64,000 nucleotides of DNA from Gigaspora rosea (lineage: Eukaryota; Glomeromycota; Glomeromycetes; Diversisporales; Gigasporaceae). Within the stretch, counting starts at the first letter, position 1, and each line of letters begins with the position of its first letter. Positions 24,943-36,520 of this stretch are shown in pieces. Location of the stretch: assembly GCA_003550325.1 (NCBI GenBank), contig QKWP01000117.1, positions 129,378-193,377 on the forward strand, in the 5' to 3' direction. The notes under the pieces are model-generated. The model was not told the DNA's origin, did no database searches, and saw nothing but the letters and a program-made list of their open reading frames with translations. Position numbers and translations under genes: made by a program.

Positions 24943-26035
24943 TTTTTTATTGTAATGATAAATTTAATTGAAATGATAAATTGAAAATTGATTTGCGTTT
25001 GTGTAACATAAAAAATCTTCATTATGATAAATTACATAGTTAGCTGATATAGTTTTGATTAATTAGTCCGTGGTCTTCTTGATCTGTATCTTGATTCTAC
25101 GTGAATGAGATCAAATTATTTGATCATTATCTCATTTATTTTGTTTAGATATATAACAACTTATTGAATATTTGGACATTTATAATTCCAGCAAAATAAT
25201 TAATTTATTTGATATAAATAAAGTACTTTTATTAATCAAGGAATACTCTCGGGGAGTTCCAATAATATCAATTTCTCTCTTTCCAAGTATAATATCAAGT
25301 AAACAATTGTAACTAAAAATTTCCACAGGAGAATACAAATACTATATACACCGGAGCTTTGGTTTAAGTTATATGTTTTTAAATTTTGCAGAATTTAGGA
25401 TCAAAGTACTGAACGAAAAAATGCAAATTTTGTTATAGGTTTTGATTCATAAAAATTTGGAAGAGAAAACTGCTTATTTTAACATTTCCTCAATTAATAA
25501 GATGTCTACATGATTCTAAAAATTTTGTAAAATAATCCAAAATAATCCATAAAAAATAGTAATAAATGTAAACAATAAGCATAATACACAAATGCTTAAC
25601 TTATGAATATTATTCATCTATTCATCATCTATAATGTGATTAACATGTAAATGCTTAATCGCGTTTGCAATCTGCTTGAAAAGACATAGTTTATCTCCCT
25701 ATCTCATCAACTTAAACTCTAGTGCCATCGTCTGTATATTCAAAAATCATCATATATATTTGGATTTTTATTAAATTTTAACTACAGATGTAATTTAACA
25801 AGCTAAATAGTGATTAAACCTACGTGCCTGGATTAGTTAATCCAAAAATTTTTAAGAGATTACCCTTTAATTTAATAATACAGTAGTAACAAATTAATAA
25901 AATATTAAATCGGATTTTTATAAGGCCATTCAAAATTGATTTTTCGCTTTGTATATTCTGGTGCTTCAAATACTGGTCAGCGTGTCGGATTTCTTTTATT
26001 ATACCATAAATTAATAGACTCATATTCATATTTAA
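24943..26035. other. Intergenic DNA, nothing recognised
   Basis: No supported gene. The frame 25820-26029 (-) has no domain signature. Confidence 0.45.
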
Positions 26036-26287
26036 GACATAAAAGTTAATTTTTCATTTGGCATAATACGAAATCAGAAAACTAGGTCAGCTGTAAAATT
26101 TTTTTATATCAGTCCTATCTGATAATGCATGGGATATTAAAGCCTCTAACGGATTATATTGGATAAATTTATTTAAAAAAAACTAAATAGCAAAAGTAGA
26201 ATAATTGGCACAATTGGGGTTTAAAAAAAAAAAATAAATAAAATAAATAATAATTTTGTTTTGAAAAATTAGCTTTGTGTGGCCTAA
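26036..26287. mobile_element. MITE of the GGCCACGCAAAGTTAATTTT family
   Basis: The left end AAAAGTTAATTTTTCATTTG and the right end AAAATTAGCTTTGTGTGGCC are inverted relatives of the ends seen at 40,589-40,892 and 46,098-46,335. It is older and more diverged than those copies. No coding capacity. Confidence 0.65.
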
Positions 26288-27577
26288 TAGTTATCATGTG
26301 ATAATATACTATAAAACTTTAATGAGTTCTTTTAGGAAATTAATGATGTAATAATAGGTTTTAAGATTACATTCTTATAAATGTCGTCTTAAAAAAAAAC
26401 AATTCGGATTCTCCGATGTTTGTGGATCTGATGTTTATAAAATTATCATCGTAATCATATATAAATTGAATTCTTTGGCTTAATTATATAGTAAAGAATC
26501 TTCATACAGAACTTGCTTGTTATTCTAATAGTTACAATATGTGGTTAGGGTTGAGTTAGTTCACATTGAAATTATTAGTTTCATCATGAGTTACTGTTAT
26601 AAAACCATTCCATTCTGATGATACACATTATGTGACTCACTAGCACATGTTATTAATGTCATTCATATCTTAGTTAATCAAATTTCAAAGATACAAAGTG
26701 TACATAATGAACAGAAGCAATTTTTTAAATCTGAAAGAAAGATCCAAAGTAATGAACAAAAGTTGATTTTTTAAAAATATAATAGATGACACTGATTGTT
26801 AATTCATATAGTAGACAAAGATTAAACAAAAAGGTAAATTTAAATTATAAATTTTAACTCATAATACACATCTGATTAAACTTCCATAAAAAAAATGTCT
26901 TTAGGCTTAATAATTTCTTGATATAACTTATATACGTATAAATAATCTTTATTAAATAAATTGCTTGCTAACTAGTACATAATTTAACAACCAAACGAAT
27001 ACGAATAATATGTAACAGTAAATTAAATAAAACTATCAGTAAGTGTATAATAAAAAAGACAAAAAACCATAGCACATAATCGTACATGTTAATGCAATAC
27101 TCTATTTACAGTAATATGTAGTACGTAGCTTGGTCGAATAACGCTTATGTTCAGAAAAATGTTAAAAAAACTAACTGTAAATATATGTTTGATTCGCTAT
27201 TTTTAGATTAACCAGCTAAAAAAAATAATCAATATTTATTAGCCAAGGTACAATTTTACCTTTCTAATTATTAAATTGCCTTAATCTATAAGACAAAAGT
27301 GCGCCCACACCTCTCTAATTCTAATTACTTCCTTGTTTTCTGAATTATTTTTACTATATATAATGTGAAAGGTGTAGTTTTTGAATATGTATTCAGTTTC
27401 GTTCTACAATTCGTTTGTATATGTAAGAGTGATTGAACAATCAGAATTAAAGCCCGCTATGATGATCATCGCTATATTTACTAATTATAACAACTGTTGT
27501 GTGATATGTAATAAAATTTGGCTTCGGACATTTAACAGAACCTGTTCCCTAGTTTCTAATAATTTATCAAACCCTAA
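26288..27577. other. Downstream flank of the TPR gene
   Basis: No supported gene. The frame 27381-27581 (+) overlaps the 3' end of the TPR gene antisense and has no domain. Confidence 0.45.
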
Positions 27578-30500
27578 CTAAATCCCCAAACGATGTATAA
27601 TTGCTTCACGATAAGTCAACACATCTACATTGTTTGGCTCGATTTCTAATGATTTTGTTAAATCCTCAAGTGAATTAATATATTTATTCATCGAATAATA
27701 AGCCATACCACGGTATCCTAATGCATCTGCATTATTTGGCTCAATTTCTAACGATTTTGTTAAATTCCCAAGTGAATTATCATATTCCTTCAACATATAA
27801 TAAACAATACCACGATATCTTAATGCATCTGCATTATTAGGTTCAATTTCTAATGATTTTGTTAAATCCCGAAGTGATTTATAACATTCATTCTTCATAT
27901 AATAAGCCATACCACGATATCTTAATATATTTGCATTATTTGGCTCGATCTCTAATGATTTTGTTAAATCCTCAATTGATTTATCATATTCTTTCATCAT
28001 ATAATAAGTCATGCCACGATAACTTAATGCAGATACATTATTCTGCTCAATATCTAACGATTTTGTTAAATCCAAAAGTGACCTATTATATTCCTTCATC
28101 ATATGATAAACCATACCGCGAAATCTCAATGCAGATGAATTATTTGGCACAATCTCTAATGATTTTGTTAAATCCGTAAGTGATTCATTAAATTTTTCCT
28201 TTTTATAATAAATCGTGCCACGATAATTTAATGCAGATGCATTATTTGGCTCAACCATTAATGATTTTGTTAAGTACCAAAGTGAATCATCATATTCATT
28301 CATCATATAGTAAGCCATTCCACAATAGCTTAAAGTAGATGCATTATTTGGCTCAATTTTTAACGATTTTGCCAAATACCAAAATGATTCATCATATTTT
28401 TTCATCATAAAATAAATAATACCACAATATCTTAATGCAGATGCGTCATTTGGTTTAATCTCTAGTGATTTTATAAAATCCCTAAGTGATTTATTTGGCT
28501 CAATCTTTAATAATTTTGTTAAGTCCTCGAGTGATTTATCATATTCCTTCATTATAAAATAAGCCATACCACGATATCCTAACGCGTCTACATTATTTGG
28601 TTCAATTTCTAATGATTTTGTTAAATCCAGAAGTGATTGATAATAAATCTTCTTCATGTAACATGCCATGCCACGATATCTTAATGCATCTGCATTATTT
28701 GGTTCAATTTCTAATGATTTTGTTAAATACAGAAGTGATTCATAATATTCATTCTTCATATAATAAGCCATACCACGATATTTTAATATATTTGCATTGT
28801 TTTGTTCGATCTCTAATGATTTTGTTAAATCTTCAAGTGATTTATCATATTCTTTCATCATATAATAAGTCATGCCACGATAGTTTAATGCAGATACATT
28901 GTTCGGTTCAATCTCTAATGATTTTGTTAAATCCAAAAGTGACCTATAATATTCCTTCATTATATAATATGTCATACCGCGATACCTCAATGCAGATGTA
29001 TTATTTGGCACAATCTCTAATGATTTTGTTAAGTCCGTAAGTGATTCATTAAATTTTGCCATTTTATAGTAAATCGTGCCACGATAATTTAATGCGGATG
29101 CATTATTTGGTTCAATCATTAATGATTTTGTTAAGTACCAAAGTGAATCATCATATTCATTCATCATATAGTAAGTCATTCCACAATAGCTTAATGTAGA
29201 TGCATTATTTGGATCAATCTTTAACGATTCTGTTAAATACCAAAATGATTCATCATATTCTTTCATCATAAAGTAAATAATACCATGATATCTTAATGCA
29301 GATGCGTCATTTGGCTTAATTTCTAATGATTTTATAAAATCTCGAAGTGATTTATTTTGCTCAATCTTTAATAATTTTGTTAAATCTTCAAGCGATTTAT
29401 CATATTCCTTCGTCTTATAATAAGTCATGCTACGATAATTTAATGCAGATGTATTATTTGGCTCGATCTTTAATACTTTTGTTAAATCCAGAAGTGATTG
29501 GTAATAAATCTTCTTCATGTGACATGCCATGCCACGATAACTTAATGCAGATGCATTATTTGGCTCGAATTTTAAAGATTTTGTTAAATCCTGAAGTGAT
29601 TCATCATATTTACCCATCATATAATAAGTTATGCCACGTTGACTTAGTGCTAATGCATTATTTGGCTCGATTTCTAATGATCTTATTAAATTATCAAGCG
29701 ATTCTTTATATTTATTCATTTTAAAATACGTTATCCCACGTAGTAAATAAGCATCAAATTTATTTGATTTTTGCTTTATAGCAGAATCTAAATCTTCAAT
29801 TGCTTTATCAAATTTATTACATTCTATGTATATTTTGGCCCGATAACATTTTAATGAATAACTTGTGGAATATTCTTCAAGAATTTCTGAAAGTGCATTA
29901 ATAGCAGTTTCAAACTCTCTTGATTTATATGCAGCATTTGCTTTTTTTAAAGATGGATGAAGAAATTTAGGTGTCTTAACCAGTTTTCTTACTATTGGAT
30001 CTGATATTCTAAATTTTTGTTGAGATTTGAGTTTAGAAATATTAATTTCCTCATCATCACTATATTCATTAGAAATCTTTTTAATATTTTTATTGTGATC
30101 TTGAGCAATAATAATCTTGTTATCTTCAGGTAAATAATTGCAAATTCCTTGATAAATTGCTGACAGTGGCAAATTAATTACAGAATTTAAATCAATTATC
30201 TTTCGACAAAATGGGCAGCTTGGTTGAGATTTGTTATTAGTAATTTGCTGCATTGTTTCAGAACTAATGTAATGTTTACAACATGATAAAATTTGAAAAT
30301 TTTTTGACATTTTATAAGTTACAGGACAAGATAATTCTGTAATGATAATATCTGAAATAAAATCACCAGAGTTTGAAGTTATCATATTGGTAGATATTAT
30401 AATATCTGTTGTTACTTCTTTTCCGTTTTTTTTTAAATCATGGACGTTATTTTCATCAGTGTCTACTAATTTTTCATCATGAAAAGACTTTATACGAATT

Positions 30501-31657
30501 GCTTCAATCATAAGACGCGCTTTTAACCTGCTTACAGAATATAAAGAATTCTTATAATTTGCAAAATCACTGTCAATAATGTTGTAAAATAACATATTTA
30601 TTTTTGACAATTTAGTTAAGACTTCTATGGCCTTAAAACGAATGAATGGTGAAGGTGCTTTTTGTAAAGATTCTAATGCTAAATAATAACAAATGCCTAA
30701 AGTAGAATTTTTTTGAGTTTTTACAATTAATTTTTGTGCAATATCAAGAGCTCCAAACCATAAGGAATGTGGAAATGCAAGAGGTTCCATTCCTAAAAGA
30801 TTGTTGATAAAATGCTTCTTTTTTGCAAAAGATCCAGTTTGAGATGTTGGATTTGACCAACTTTTTGAAACACAATACCATAAGCATTCAAGTAATAAAC
30901 TTTCACCATAATTTGAAGGAAGTGAACATTCTTGAAGAAAATTTTGAATATTATAATATACTTCAAGTAATGTTCTCCATTCATAGTACCATGATGAAAT
31001 TGGGTATTTCCAAGCAAAAGCTCCATGTAAATGTCTGAACAATGATTCTACATTGCTAATACGGAAATCTGTCCCTTGTGAAAATCCTTTTTTTGCAAGC
31101 CCCGAAGAAATACCTAAGATTGCACGAAGTAGTTCTTTTGCCCGACCCCATACTTCTAAAAATTTGTTCTCATCATCTCTCATGCAATGAAGGGTATCTC
31201 GTAAGTGTAACAACAAAAAATCAATGTTGTAATTTCGTTTTCCGCCCTTATAAATTTTACTACTATTTGGAATAGCCAATTCAGGCGAAGTTGTTGATGA
31301 TGATGGTAAATTAAACTCATCAAATTTTGGGGTAAAAATTTTATTAAAACCTTCTTCATTGACTTCGGTTGATCGAAAATGTATCTCGGCAAATTTCCCT
31401 AACTGGCCATAAATTTTTTCTCTTAAATCGTGTCGAATTCGAATTTCATTTTTACAAATTACTTCAATAAGAGAAGTTAAAGTGAGGAGATGTAATTCTA
31501 ATTCAGAAATAACCTCAATGCTATAATAATTATAAACGGATGAATCAGCTAATAATTCAAGAGACTGTATCAACATTTTATGCGATATTTGGTTGGTTTC
31601 GATGATTTTTTTTAAAGAATAACTATCATAATTATGGATGCTTGCCCATTTCTTCAA
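27578..31657 (-). CDS. RING/U-box-like TPR repeat protein
   Basis: An uninterrupted frame of 1,359 codons. Residues 1-440 are helical and have no named domain. Residues 444-485 form a zinc-binding RING/U-box-like module (C444, C459, C460, H462, C481, C484, ending CPFCRKII), which suggests an E3 ubiquitin-ligase or scaffold role. From about residue 575 run about 22 TPR units of 34 residues, consensus YRGMxYYMMKEYDxSLxDLTKSLEIEPNNA. These form a protein-binding superhelix, probably cytosolic. Two TPR blocks are copies of each other, each opened by the same 15-residue truncated unit. The frame opens at a TTG at 31657; the first in-frame ATG is at 31576 (residue 28), and a TAG lies just upstream of the TTG. 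So the true start is 31576 or an unseen upstream exon. There is no damage in the frame, unlike almost everything else here. Confidence 0.85.
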   Translation of the reverse strand: MKKWASIHNYDSYSLKKIIETNQISHKMLIQSLELLADSSVYNYYSIEVISELELHLLTLTSLIEVICKNEIRIRHDLREKIYGQLGKFAEIHFRSTEVNEEGFNKIFTPKFDEFNLPSSSTTSPELAIPNSSKIYKGGKRNYNIDFLLLHLRDTLHCMRDDENKFLEVWGRAKELLRAILGISSGLAKKGFSQGTDFRISNVESLFRHLHGAFAWKYPISSWYYEWRTLLEVYYNIQNFLQECSLPSNYGESLLLECLWYCVSKSWSNPTSQTGSFAKKKHFINNLLGMEPLAFPHSLWFGALDIAQKLIVKTQKNSTLGICYYLALESLQKAPSPFIRFKAIEVLTKLSKINMLFYNIIDSDFANYKNSLYSVSRLKARLMIEAIRIKSFHDEKLVDTDENNVHDLKKNGKEVTTDIIISTNMITSNSGDFISDIIITELSCPVTYKMSKNFQILSCCKHYISSETMQQITNNKSQPSCPFCRKIIDLNSVINLPLSAIYQGICNYLPEDNKIIIAQDHNKNIKKISNEYSDDEEINISKLKSQQKFRISDPIVRKLVKTPKFLHPSLKKANAAYKSREFETAINALSEILEEYSTSYSLKCYRAKIYIECNKFDKAIEDLDSAIKQKSNKFDAYLLRGITYFKMNKYKESLDNLIRSLEIEPNNALALSQRGITYYMMGKYDESLQDLTKSLKFEPNNASALSYRGMACHMKKIYYQSLLDLTKVLKIEPNNTSALNYRSMTYYKTKEYDKSLEDLTKLLKIEQNKSLRDFIKSLEIKPNDASALRYHGIIYFMMKEYDESFWYLTESLKIDPNNASTLSYCGMTYYMMNEYDDSLWYLTKSLMIEPNNASALNYRGTIYYKMAKFNESLTDLTKSLEIVPNNTSALRYRGMTYYIMKEYYRSLLDLTKSLEIEPNNVSALNYRGMTYYMMKEYDKSLEDLTKSLEIEQNNANILKYRGMAYYMKNEYYESLLYLTKSLEIEPNNADALRYRGMACYMKKIYYQSLLDLTKSLEIEPNNVDALGYRGMAYFIMKEYDKSLEDLTKLLKIEPNKSLRDFIKSLEIKPNDASALRYCGIIYFMMKKYDESFWYLAKSLKIEPNNASTLSYCGMAYYMMNEYDDSLWYLTKSLMVEPNNASALNYRGTIYYKKEKFNESLTDLTKSLEIVPNNSSALRFRGMVYHMMKEYNRSLLDLTKSLDIEQNNVSALSYRGMTYYMMKEYDKSIEDLTKSLEIEPNNANILRYRGMAYYMKNECYKSLRDLTKSLEIEPNNADALRYRGIVYYMLKEYDNSLGNLTKSLEIEPNNADALGYRGMAYYSMNKYINSLEDLTKSLEIEPNNVDVLTYREAIIHRLGI
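27640..29800 (-). repeat. Tandem 102-bp TPR-coding repeats with 861-bp higher-order unit
   Basis: The basic period is 102 bases (34 codons). The segment between the truncated-repeat junctions at 28484 and 29345 is 861 bases, equal to eight full TPR codings plus 15 codons, and it is repeated toward the C-terminus. Copies differ by point changes only, so frame is preserved. Confidence 0.85.
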
Positions 31658-32111
31658 TTTTTCAATTATTTTCTATTTATTTAAAAGATGAGTTAATAAA
31701 TGTCACCAAAACTTCTGTCTTAATTAGCAACACATAATTAAAGCATATGCATTGACTAGCCAGTTTCGATGAAATATGTTGCTTTTGTGATAAATACAAA
31801 CTGATAGATAGATGTTAGACTATTAATTTTCAAATATGTGTCGCCAATCAGATTTTTTTACGGGTTTAAGTCCGATAAAATAATAAAAAATATATAGTTA
31901 TAATAACCTTGGAATCATCCATATTTATTAAAAAGTATCTTTAAAAGTTGTACTAAAATTAAAATTGACAATTTATAATTATATTTCAAAGGTTTGAACA
32001 CTTTACTATAGGAAATAGGATTTGATGTGTAAATATCACAATGTGTATTTATATAGCTATACGTACACGCAGTACAATAATTGTTAAAAAATGTCAGATA
32101 TTGTTTGTAAA
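31658..32111. other. 5' flank of the TPR gene
   Basis: Likely holds the promoter and possibly a short first exon of the minus-strand TPR gene. No motif can be named with confidence. Confidence 0.35.
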
Positions 32112-32720
32112 TCAAATCATTTGTTCAAGTAACTTATACATTTTAGAGTACTCTTTGAAAATGTAACGTTGCACTAGTAAAAGATTGTTGTTAAAATTGT
32201 TTATATGTAGATTTAAACGAACGTTAAAAAGAATTTTACTTCTGACTTCACTTTTAAGACAACTATTTTACTATTTATAGCTATATAGTACTAATTATAT
32301 TAACTATATATTAGGGATTGATCAGTCTGGAAAGACCAAATAAGGATCGGTCCTTTACTGTAATTGGTTTCAATCCCGAAACCAGCCCTAAATGGTCTTC
32401 ATAATAGTTAAATATGGTTAATAAATTTATCATTCGTTTTTGAATCAAATCATTTGTTAAGGTAACTTGAAAAATTAACATTGCATTAGTAAAGATCACT
32501 GTTAAAATTGGTCATAGCTTTAAATGTATGTTAAAAAGAATTTTACTCCTGACTTACTTCACTTTAAGACAAATATTTTACTAATTATAGCTAGAATTAA
32601 TTATATAAACTATATATTAGGAATGGATCAGTCTGGAAAGACCAAAAAGGATCAGTCTTTATGGTTCCCGATCTTGAAACTCGTCCAAGATGGTCCTCAT
32701 AATAGTTAAATATGGTTAAT
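32112..32720 (+). repeat. Two tandem copies of a ~330-bp unit
   Basis: 32112-32442 and 32443-32720 align along their length. They share CAAATCATTTGTT at the start, GTTAAAAAGAATTTTACT in the middle, GATCAGTCTGGAAAGACCAA, and TCATAATAGTTAAATATGGT at the end. No open frame is shared, so this is a non-coding tandem duplication, possibly paired remnants of a terminal repeat. Confidence 0.7.
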
Positions 32721-32841
32721 TAAAATCCAAAAAAAGTATGTAAAAGAATTACGTATACAGAGAAATACCCGGATGATCATATAATTGAAACTAGTGCTTG
32801 ATCCGAATACATAACCGGATATCCAATATATATCCTTTTTG

Positions 32842-33006
32842 CAGCTGTTTTCGTTATTTTTAGGACATCTGAAAAATTTTTTGACGGCCGAATCGTTAAG
32901 TTATCGAGTCGATGTCAATAAATTACTGCTGTCGACCGACATCAAAAACTTATCGATTCGGTTATCAACTATTTTTCAAATGTCCCAAAAATAATGAAAG
33001 CAGCTG
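32842..33006. mobile_element. Palindromic MITE with CAGCTG ends
   Basis: It begins CAGCTG at 32842 and ends CAGCTG at 33006. The arms (TTATTTTTAGGACATCTGAA against its complement near 32975-32995) pair across the whole 165 bases with a short centre at about 32920. It shares end sequence with the TA-inserted palindrome at 40,913-41,250. Confidence 0.7.
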
Positions 33007-33492
33007 TAATTCTTAATCCGTATTTGTAAACGGATACGCATTATTAAGTTATCCAGTCTTCTCGAAACATTTTTAACCTCATTCTGAAAATCACTTAATC
33101 TTTTAAAATTACATCGCAGCCTCTGTATCGAAGTTCCAAGGCAATAATGTAGTTTTCGACAAATTAGATGACTCATAGAAAAGGCTTTAGGAAGCGAGCA
33201 AACTTTTCGGTGTACCAGAATTTATTGAGAAATTATAAATTATAGGAGCTACATGTATCAAGTATTATATGACGGAATTCTACATGCTTCGCTAGACATC
33301 GTACAATTAACCATTAGAGTGATAAACAAAAAAAAAAAAAAACTTGTAATTTAACTAGGCGCTTGAATTGTTCAAAGATGAGTGCGTCGTATTGGTTTTA
33401 TTTCTAGAGATAGTAAGGTATCACTTATTGCGTAATAGTCGATTCACATGAAGTGGTAATTTAACATGTTATTTGTCGCAATTATATTATGT

Positions 33493-33647
33493 CAGGGTGA
33501 AACCCGCGTTGAATTCTAGTAAAACCCGATTTGATCATAGGGTTTGGGTGAAATCCGCGTTAGCATAGTGTGTTTTATATGTTAACGCGGATTTCACCCT
33601 CATGTGATCTGCATAGCGGACCAAAATTCAGCGCGGGTTTCACCCTG
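33493..33647. mobile_element. 155-bp double palindrome with CAGGGTGAAACC ends
   Basis: Outer ends CAGGGTGAAACCCGCGTTGA and its complement at 33632-33647. Inside, 33547-33600 is a second hairpin made of the variant GGGTGAAATCCGCGTTA and its inverse. Inner and outer repeats are thus diverged copies of one sequence. No clear target duplication is visible. Confidence 0.7.
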
Positions 33648-34068
33648 TCGTATTATATTTTGTTAGAAAATTGGGATGACTTTTTACATGATAAGTAATT
33701 ACCTTGCCCATCTTTATCTATTCTGTATCAGTATTAGTAGAGTTTTGTTAGTATATGTGTATTTATGTTCACACATGCGTACGCTAAATAGACTCGATTA
33801 AGCTAAGTGATTTATTTGTTATAAAGAATAAGAAAAATAAATCCGTTACTGGATGTTTCGCATTCAATAACAGTGCATCTGGCTTTGAATTTAATGCGCT
33901 CGCAACCTGATCCTTCGGATCTTTGCCTGCCAAATAAAACCGTTATATTAACTATAATATAATTAATATTGTAATAAATTAATTTTCGACGAGGTTAAAA
34001 CCTCATTATTATTGTGGACTAAATTATATTATTGATTCTTTTGAAGTAAAAATAAAACAATCGACACA

Positions 34069-34092
34069 TAATAATAATAATAATAATAATAA
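34069..34092. repeat. (AAT)n microsatellite
   Basis: Eight AAT units in a row. Confidence 0.9.
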
Positions 34093-34189
34093 AGTAAAAA
34101 AAAAAATTAAAAAATTAAAATAAATATATATATAAATAAAAAGCGAATAAAAACGTACAATATATTCTCGTCCAAATATTAAATGCTAG

Positions 34190-34420
34190 CTAAATTTCAG
34201 AATATTCATAATAATTTTGGCATTCACCGCGTAGAAACATTCGCATTTGTTTTTCGGGAATTTGGTTGGGTGTTTTGTCTAACCCAAATCTAATAGGAAG
34301 ATAATTACCATAATTTTTTTTTAAAAAAAAAACATAAATTTTCCAGGTTTTATCATGACCGCCATGCTCAGCATGATAGGTAGCACAGATTATTTTCGAG
34401 ATAACAAACTTGCTTCCCAA
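34190..34420 (-). pseudogene. Possible coding fragment, unrecognised
   Basis: The minus-strand frame has protein-like stretches (ATYHAEHGGHDKTW, then FGLDKTPNQIPEKQMRMF). There is no family match and no partner exon nearby. It directly abuts the minisatellite at 34,437. It could be the edge of a mobile element's gene. Confidence 0.25.
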
Positions 34421-34436
34421 GTTATTCCTATCTCGT

Positions 34437-34634
34437 TTAGGCTAATGATGCCTGATGCATGTCGCAACCTGCGTCATTGACGCATGACGAAACCATTTCA
34501 TCAGGCAACTTCAAATTGACGAATTGACGAATGACGAAACCCATGACACATGACAAAACCCATGACGCATGACGAAACCCTCGACGCATGGCGAAACACA
34601 TGACGCATGAACCCATGACGCATGACGAAACCAA
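34437..34634. repeat. GACGCATGACGAAACCC minisatellite
   Basis: About eight degenerate units of 17-19 bases built on ATGACGCATGACGAAACC. The array is preceded by TAATGATGCCTGA. A related array lies in inverted orientation at 39,225-39,420 next to the same TAATGATGCCTGA word. Confidence 0.8.
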
Positions 34635-34769
34635 TAATAAATATGATGATTTTGATGATGAATAAGACTTTTATTCATTTCTTTCATAACAAGAATAAAT
34701 TAGTCCATGTAAAGTTAATTTTTTGTTCATTATTATATCTTCCCAATTTTATCTTTTTGACATCGATCC

Positions 34770-35200
34770 GACAGGACCCCGAAGAATATATATAATACTG
34801 AGATCTGATTTTGTATAGACTTATTATATAATTTTTCGATATGTCATATGTTTAGATTTGTATAACCAACTGGTAATTTTTCAAAAGTCAGATATTTATT
34901 TGTTTCAATATGTCATATGTTTAGATTTGTATAGCCAACTGGTAATTTTTCAAAAGTCAGATGTTTATTTGTATAACAAAGACGATCTTTATAACAAGTT
35001 AGATCTTTATTTGTATAACGATACTATTGTATGCATAGTAAAAAATTTGTTATTTATACAACATATAACATTTATATGGTATATGGCATTTATATAGCAT
35101 ACAACATTTATACTACTTACGATATTTATATGATATGCAGCACTTCTACTTATATGGCAAATATTCCATATCATCATAATTTTTTTCGAAATTTATATTT
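34770..35200. other. Tandem short duplications
   Basis: GGACCCCGAAGAA at 34,774 is a lone end of the MITE family at 20,300. 34845-34895 and 34905-34970 are a tandem duplication (ATGTCATATGTTTAGATTTG, then CCAACTGGTAATTTTTCAAA). Open frames here follow the repeats and are not genes. Confidence 0.5.
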
Positions 35201-36136
35201 TGGTGCACCCTGCACCATTGGGGTTTGCGGTATACTATGTAAATCAAAATTATATTTGGATTACTTATTTTTTAAATAATCGATGATTTTAAGTGATTAT
35301 TAATCTACGTAATATGTTTTTATATATAAAATCCTGCTTCACTTCTTTAGATGCATGGGTATGAAAATTATCGGAAAGGTTAAAAATAGTTATTTTTAAT
35401 TTTAACTCTCTTTATCGCTTTCTGCTTTTATCTCTTTTTCGGCTTCCAAGTATCAAGTTGGCATGTGAGGCTCTTCGTTTAAGCAATGGATTGCTTTCCA
35501 CTCTTCTTCGGAAAGGTCTTTTCATTGGTTAAACTTAGGTTTTTTCTTTTGTTCTTCGGGCTTTAGTAAACTTTTATTCTGGTTCATGTAAACAATTAGT
35601 AATTAGTTCACTAAAATCAAAAATAATCCCAATTCTTTCGCTATTTCTTTTAATTCTTCTTCATTAGCCTGATCCAATATTTTCGTCGGCAAAAAATTAA
35701 ACTTTTGAACTTAAAAAAGTTTTGCATGGGTTGTTTATCTTTTCTTAGCTGGAAAATTTTACAATTAGCGATTTTTACACATAGTTTCTACAAAGTTACA
35801 AGGTTTTTTTTCGCCATTTATTGGAAACTAACTTTTTTTTCTATCTCTTCTTAAACGCGCAAATTTTTACTTAAATTAATCGAACAAATTGAATAAACTA
35901 GTAATTCTTTACTAAAATATAAATTTTGCTTCGTAACTTAGTTCTTTGGAACTTAATATACCGAAGCAATCAATTTTAATGGTTATGCATCTAAATAAAG
36001 GTTTTAACTTGCGTGTTAAAGAATAAATGCTGGTTCCAATTAAAGGAATATTTGTAAAATACATATTTGATATTGTTACCACATATAGTTTTGATATACA
36101 TAGTATACCGCACACCACACTGCACCATGGTGCCCC
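35201..36136. mobile_element. TIR element with GGTGCACC ends
   Basis: About 60 bases at each end are inverted copies: TGCACCATTGGGGTTTGCGG then TATACTATGTA on the left, and the complement of TACATAGTATACCGCACACC on the right. Inside, minus-strand 35594-35390 reads as a Glu/Lys-rich frame (KDLSEEEWKAIHCLNEEPHM) broken by two TGA codons, which may be a remnant of the element's own protein. Confidence 0.6.
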
Positions 36137-36219
36137 CTAATCATGGGTATAAATATAGTGAGTTTTTTTCAATTACAGTAAAACACATATTTAATAAAAT
36201 CTTTTTCTTCCAGATAGGG

Positions 36220-36520
36220 TATTATTACTTGTGCCGCCTGTCTAATTTTCGTAGTTGTCGCTTTAGTGTCGTCGCTTCGGTGTTGCTGCTTCATTGTCGT
36301 CACTTTGTGTTGTTGCTTCAGTGTCGTCATTGTGGAGCTGTCATTTCGGTGATTTTTGTCACTTGCTTTACAGCTCGCTTTATTACTGCCTTGTCACTTG
36401 CTTAATTCTGCTTGCTTTGCCGTTTGCTTTATGGCTGCTGATTTTGACACTGCTTTATGTCTCTTTGCTGCTTGCTAATTACGCTATACTTTTGGTATCA
36501 TTGCCCTGGTGTTAGTGTGA
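36220..36520. repeat. Degenerate GTCGTYGCTTY repeat tract
   Basis: A run of about 300 bases built on irregular TGTCGTCGCTTC / TTGCTGCTTCA / CACTTGCTTTA words. The two overlapping open frames (36067-36405 and 36294-36515) are by-products of the repeat, so no gene is called. Confidence 0.55.

Noticed and set aside
27853..29724. Three plus-strand open frames of 108-147 codons opposite the TPR gene
   Set aside because: They repeat with the same 102-base period as the TPR codons; they are the antisense reading of a biased tandem repeat, not genes.
32976..33176. A 66-codon minus-strand gene
   Set aside because: It overlaps one arm of the 32,842-33,006 palindrome and shows no domain.
34437..34634. 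CRISPR-like array
   Set aside because: Units are directly adjacent and degenerate with no unique spacers, and the genome is eukaryotic; it is a minisatellite.
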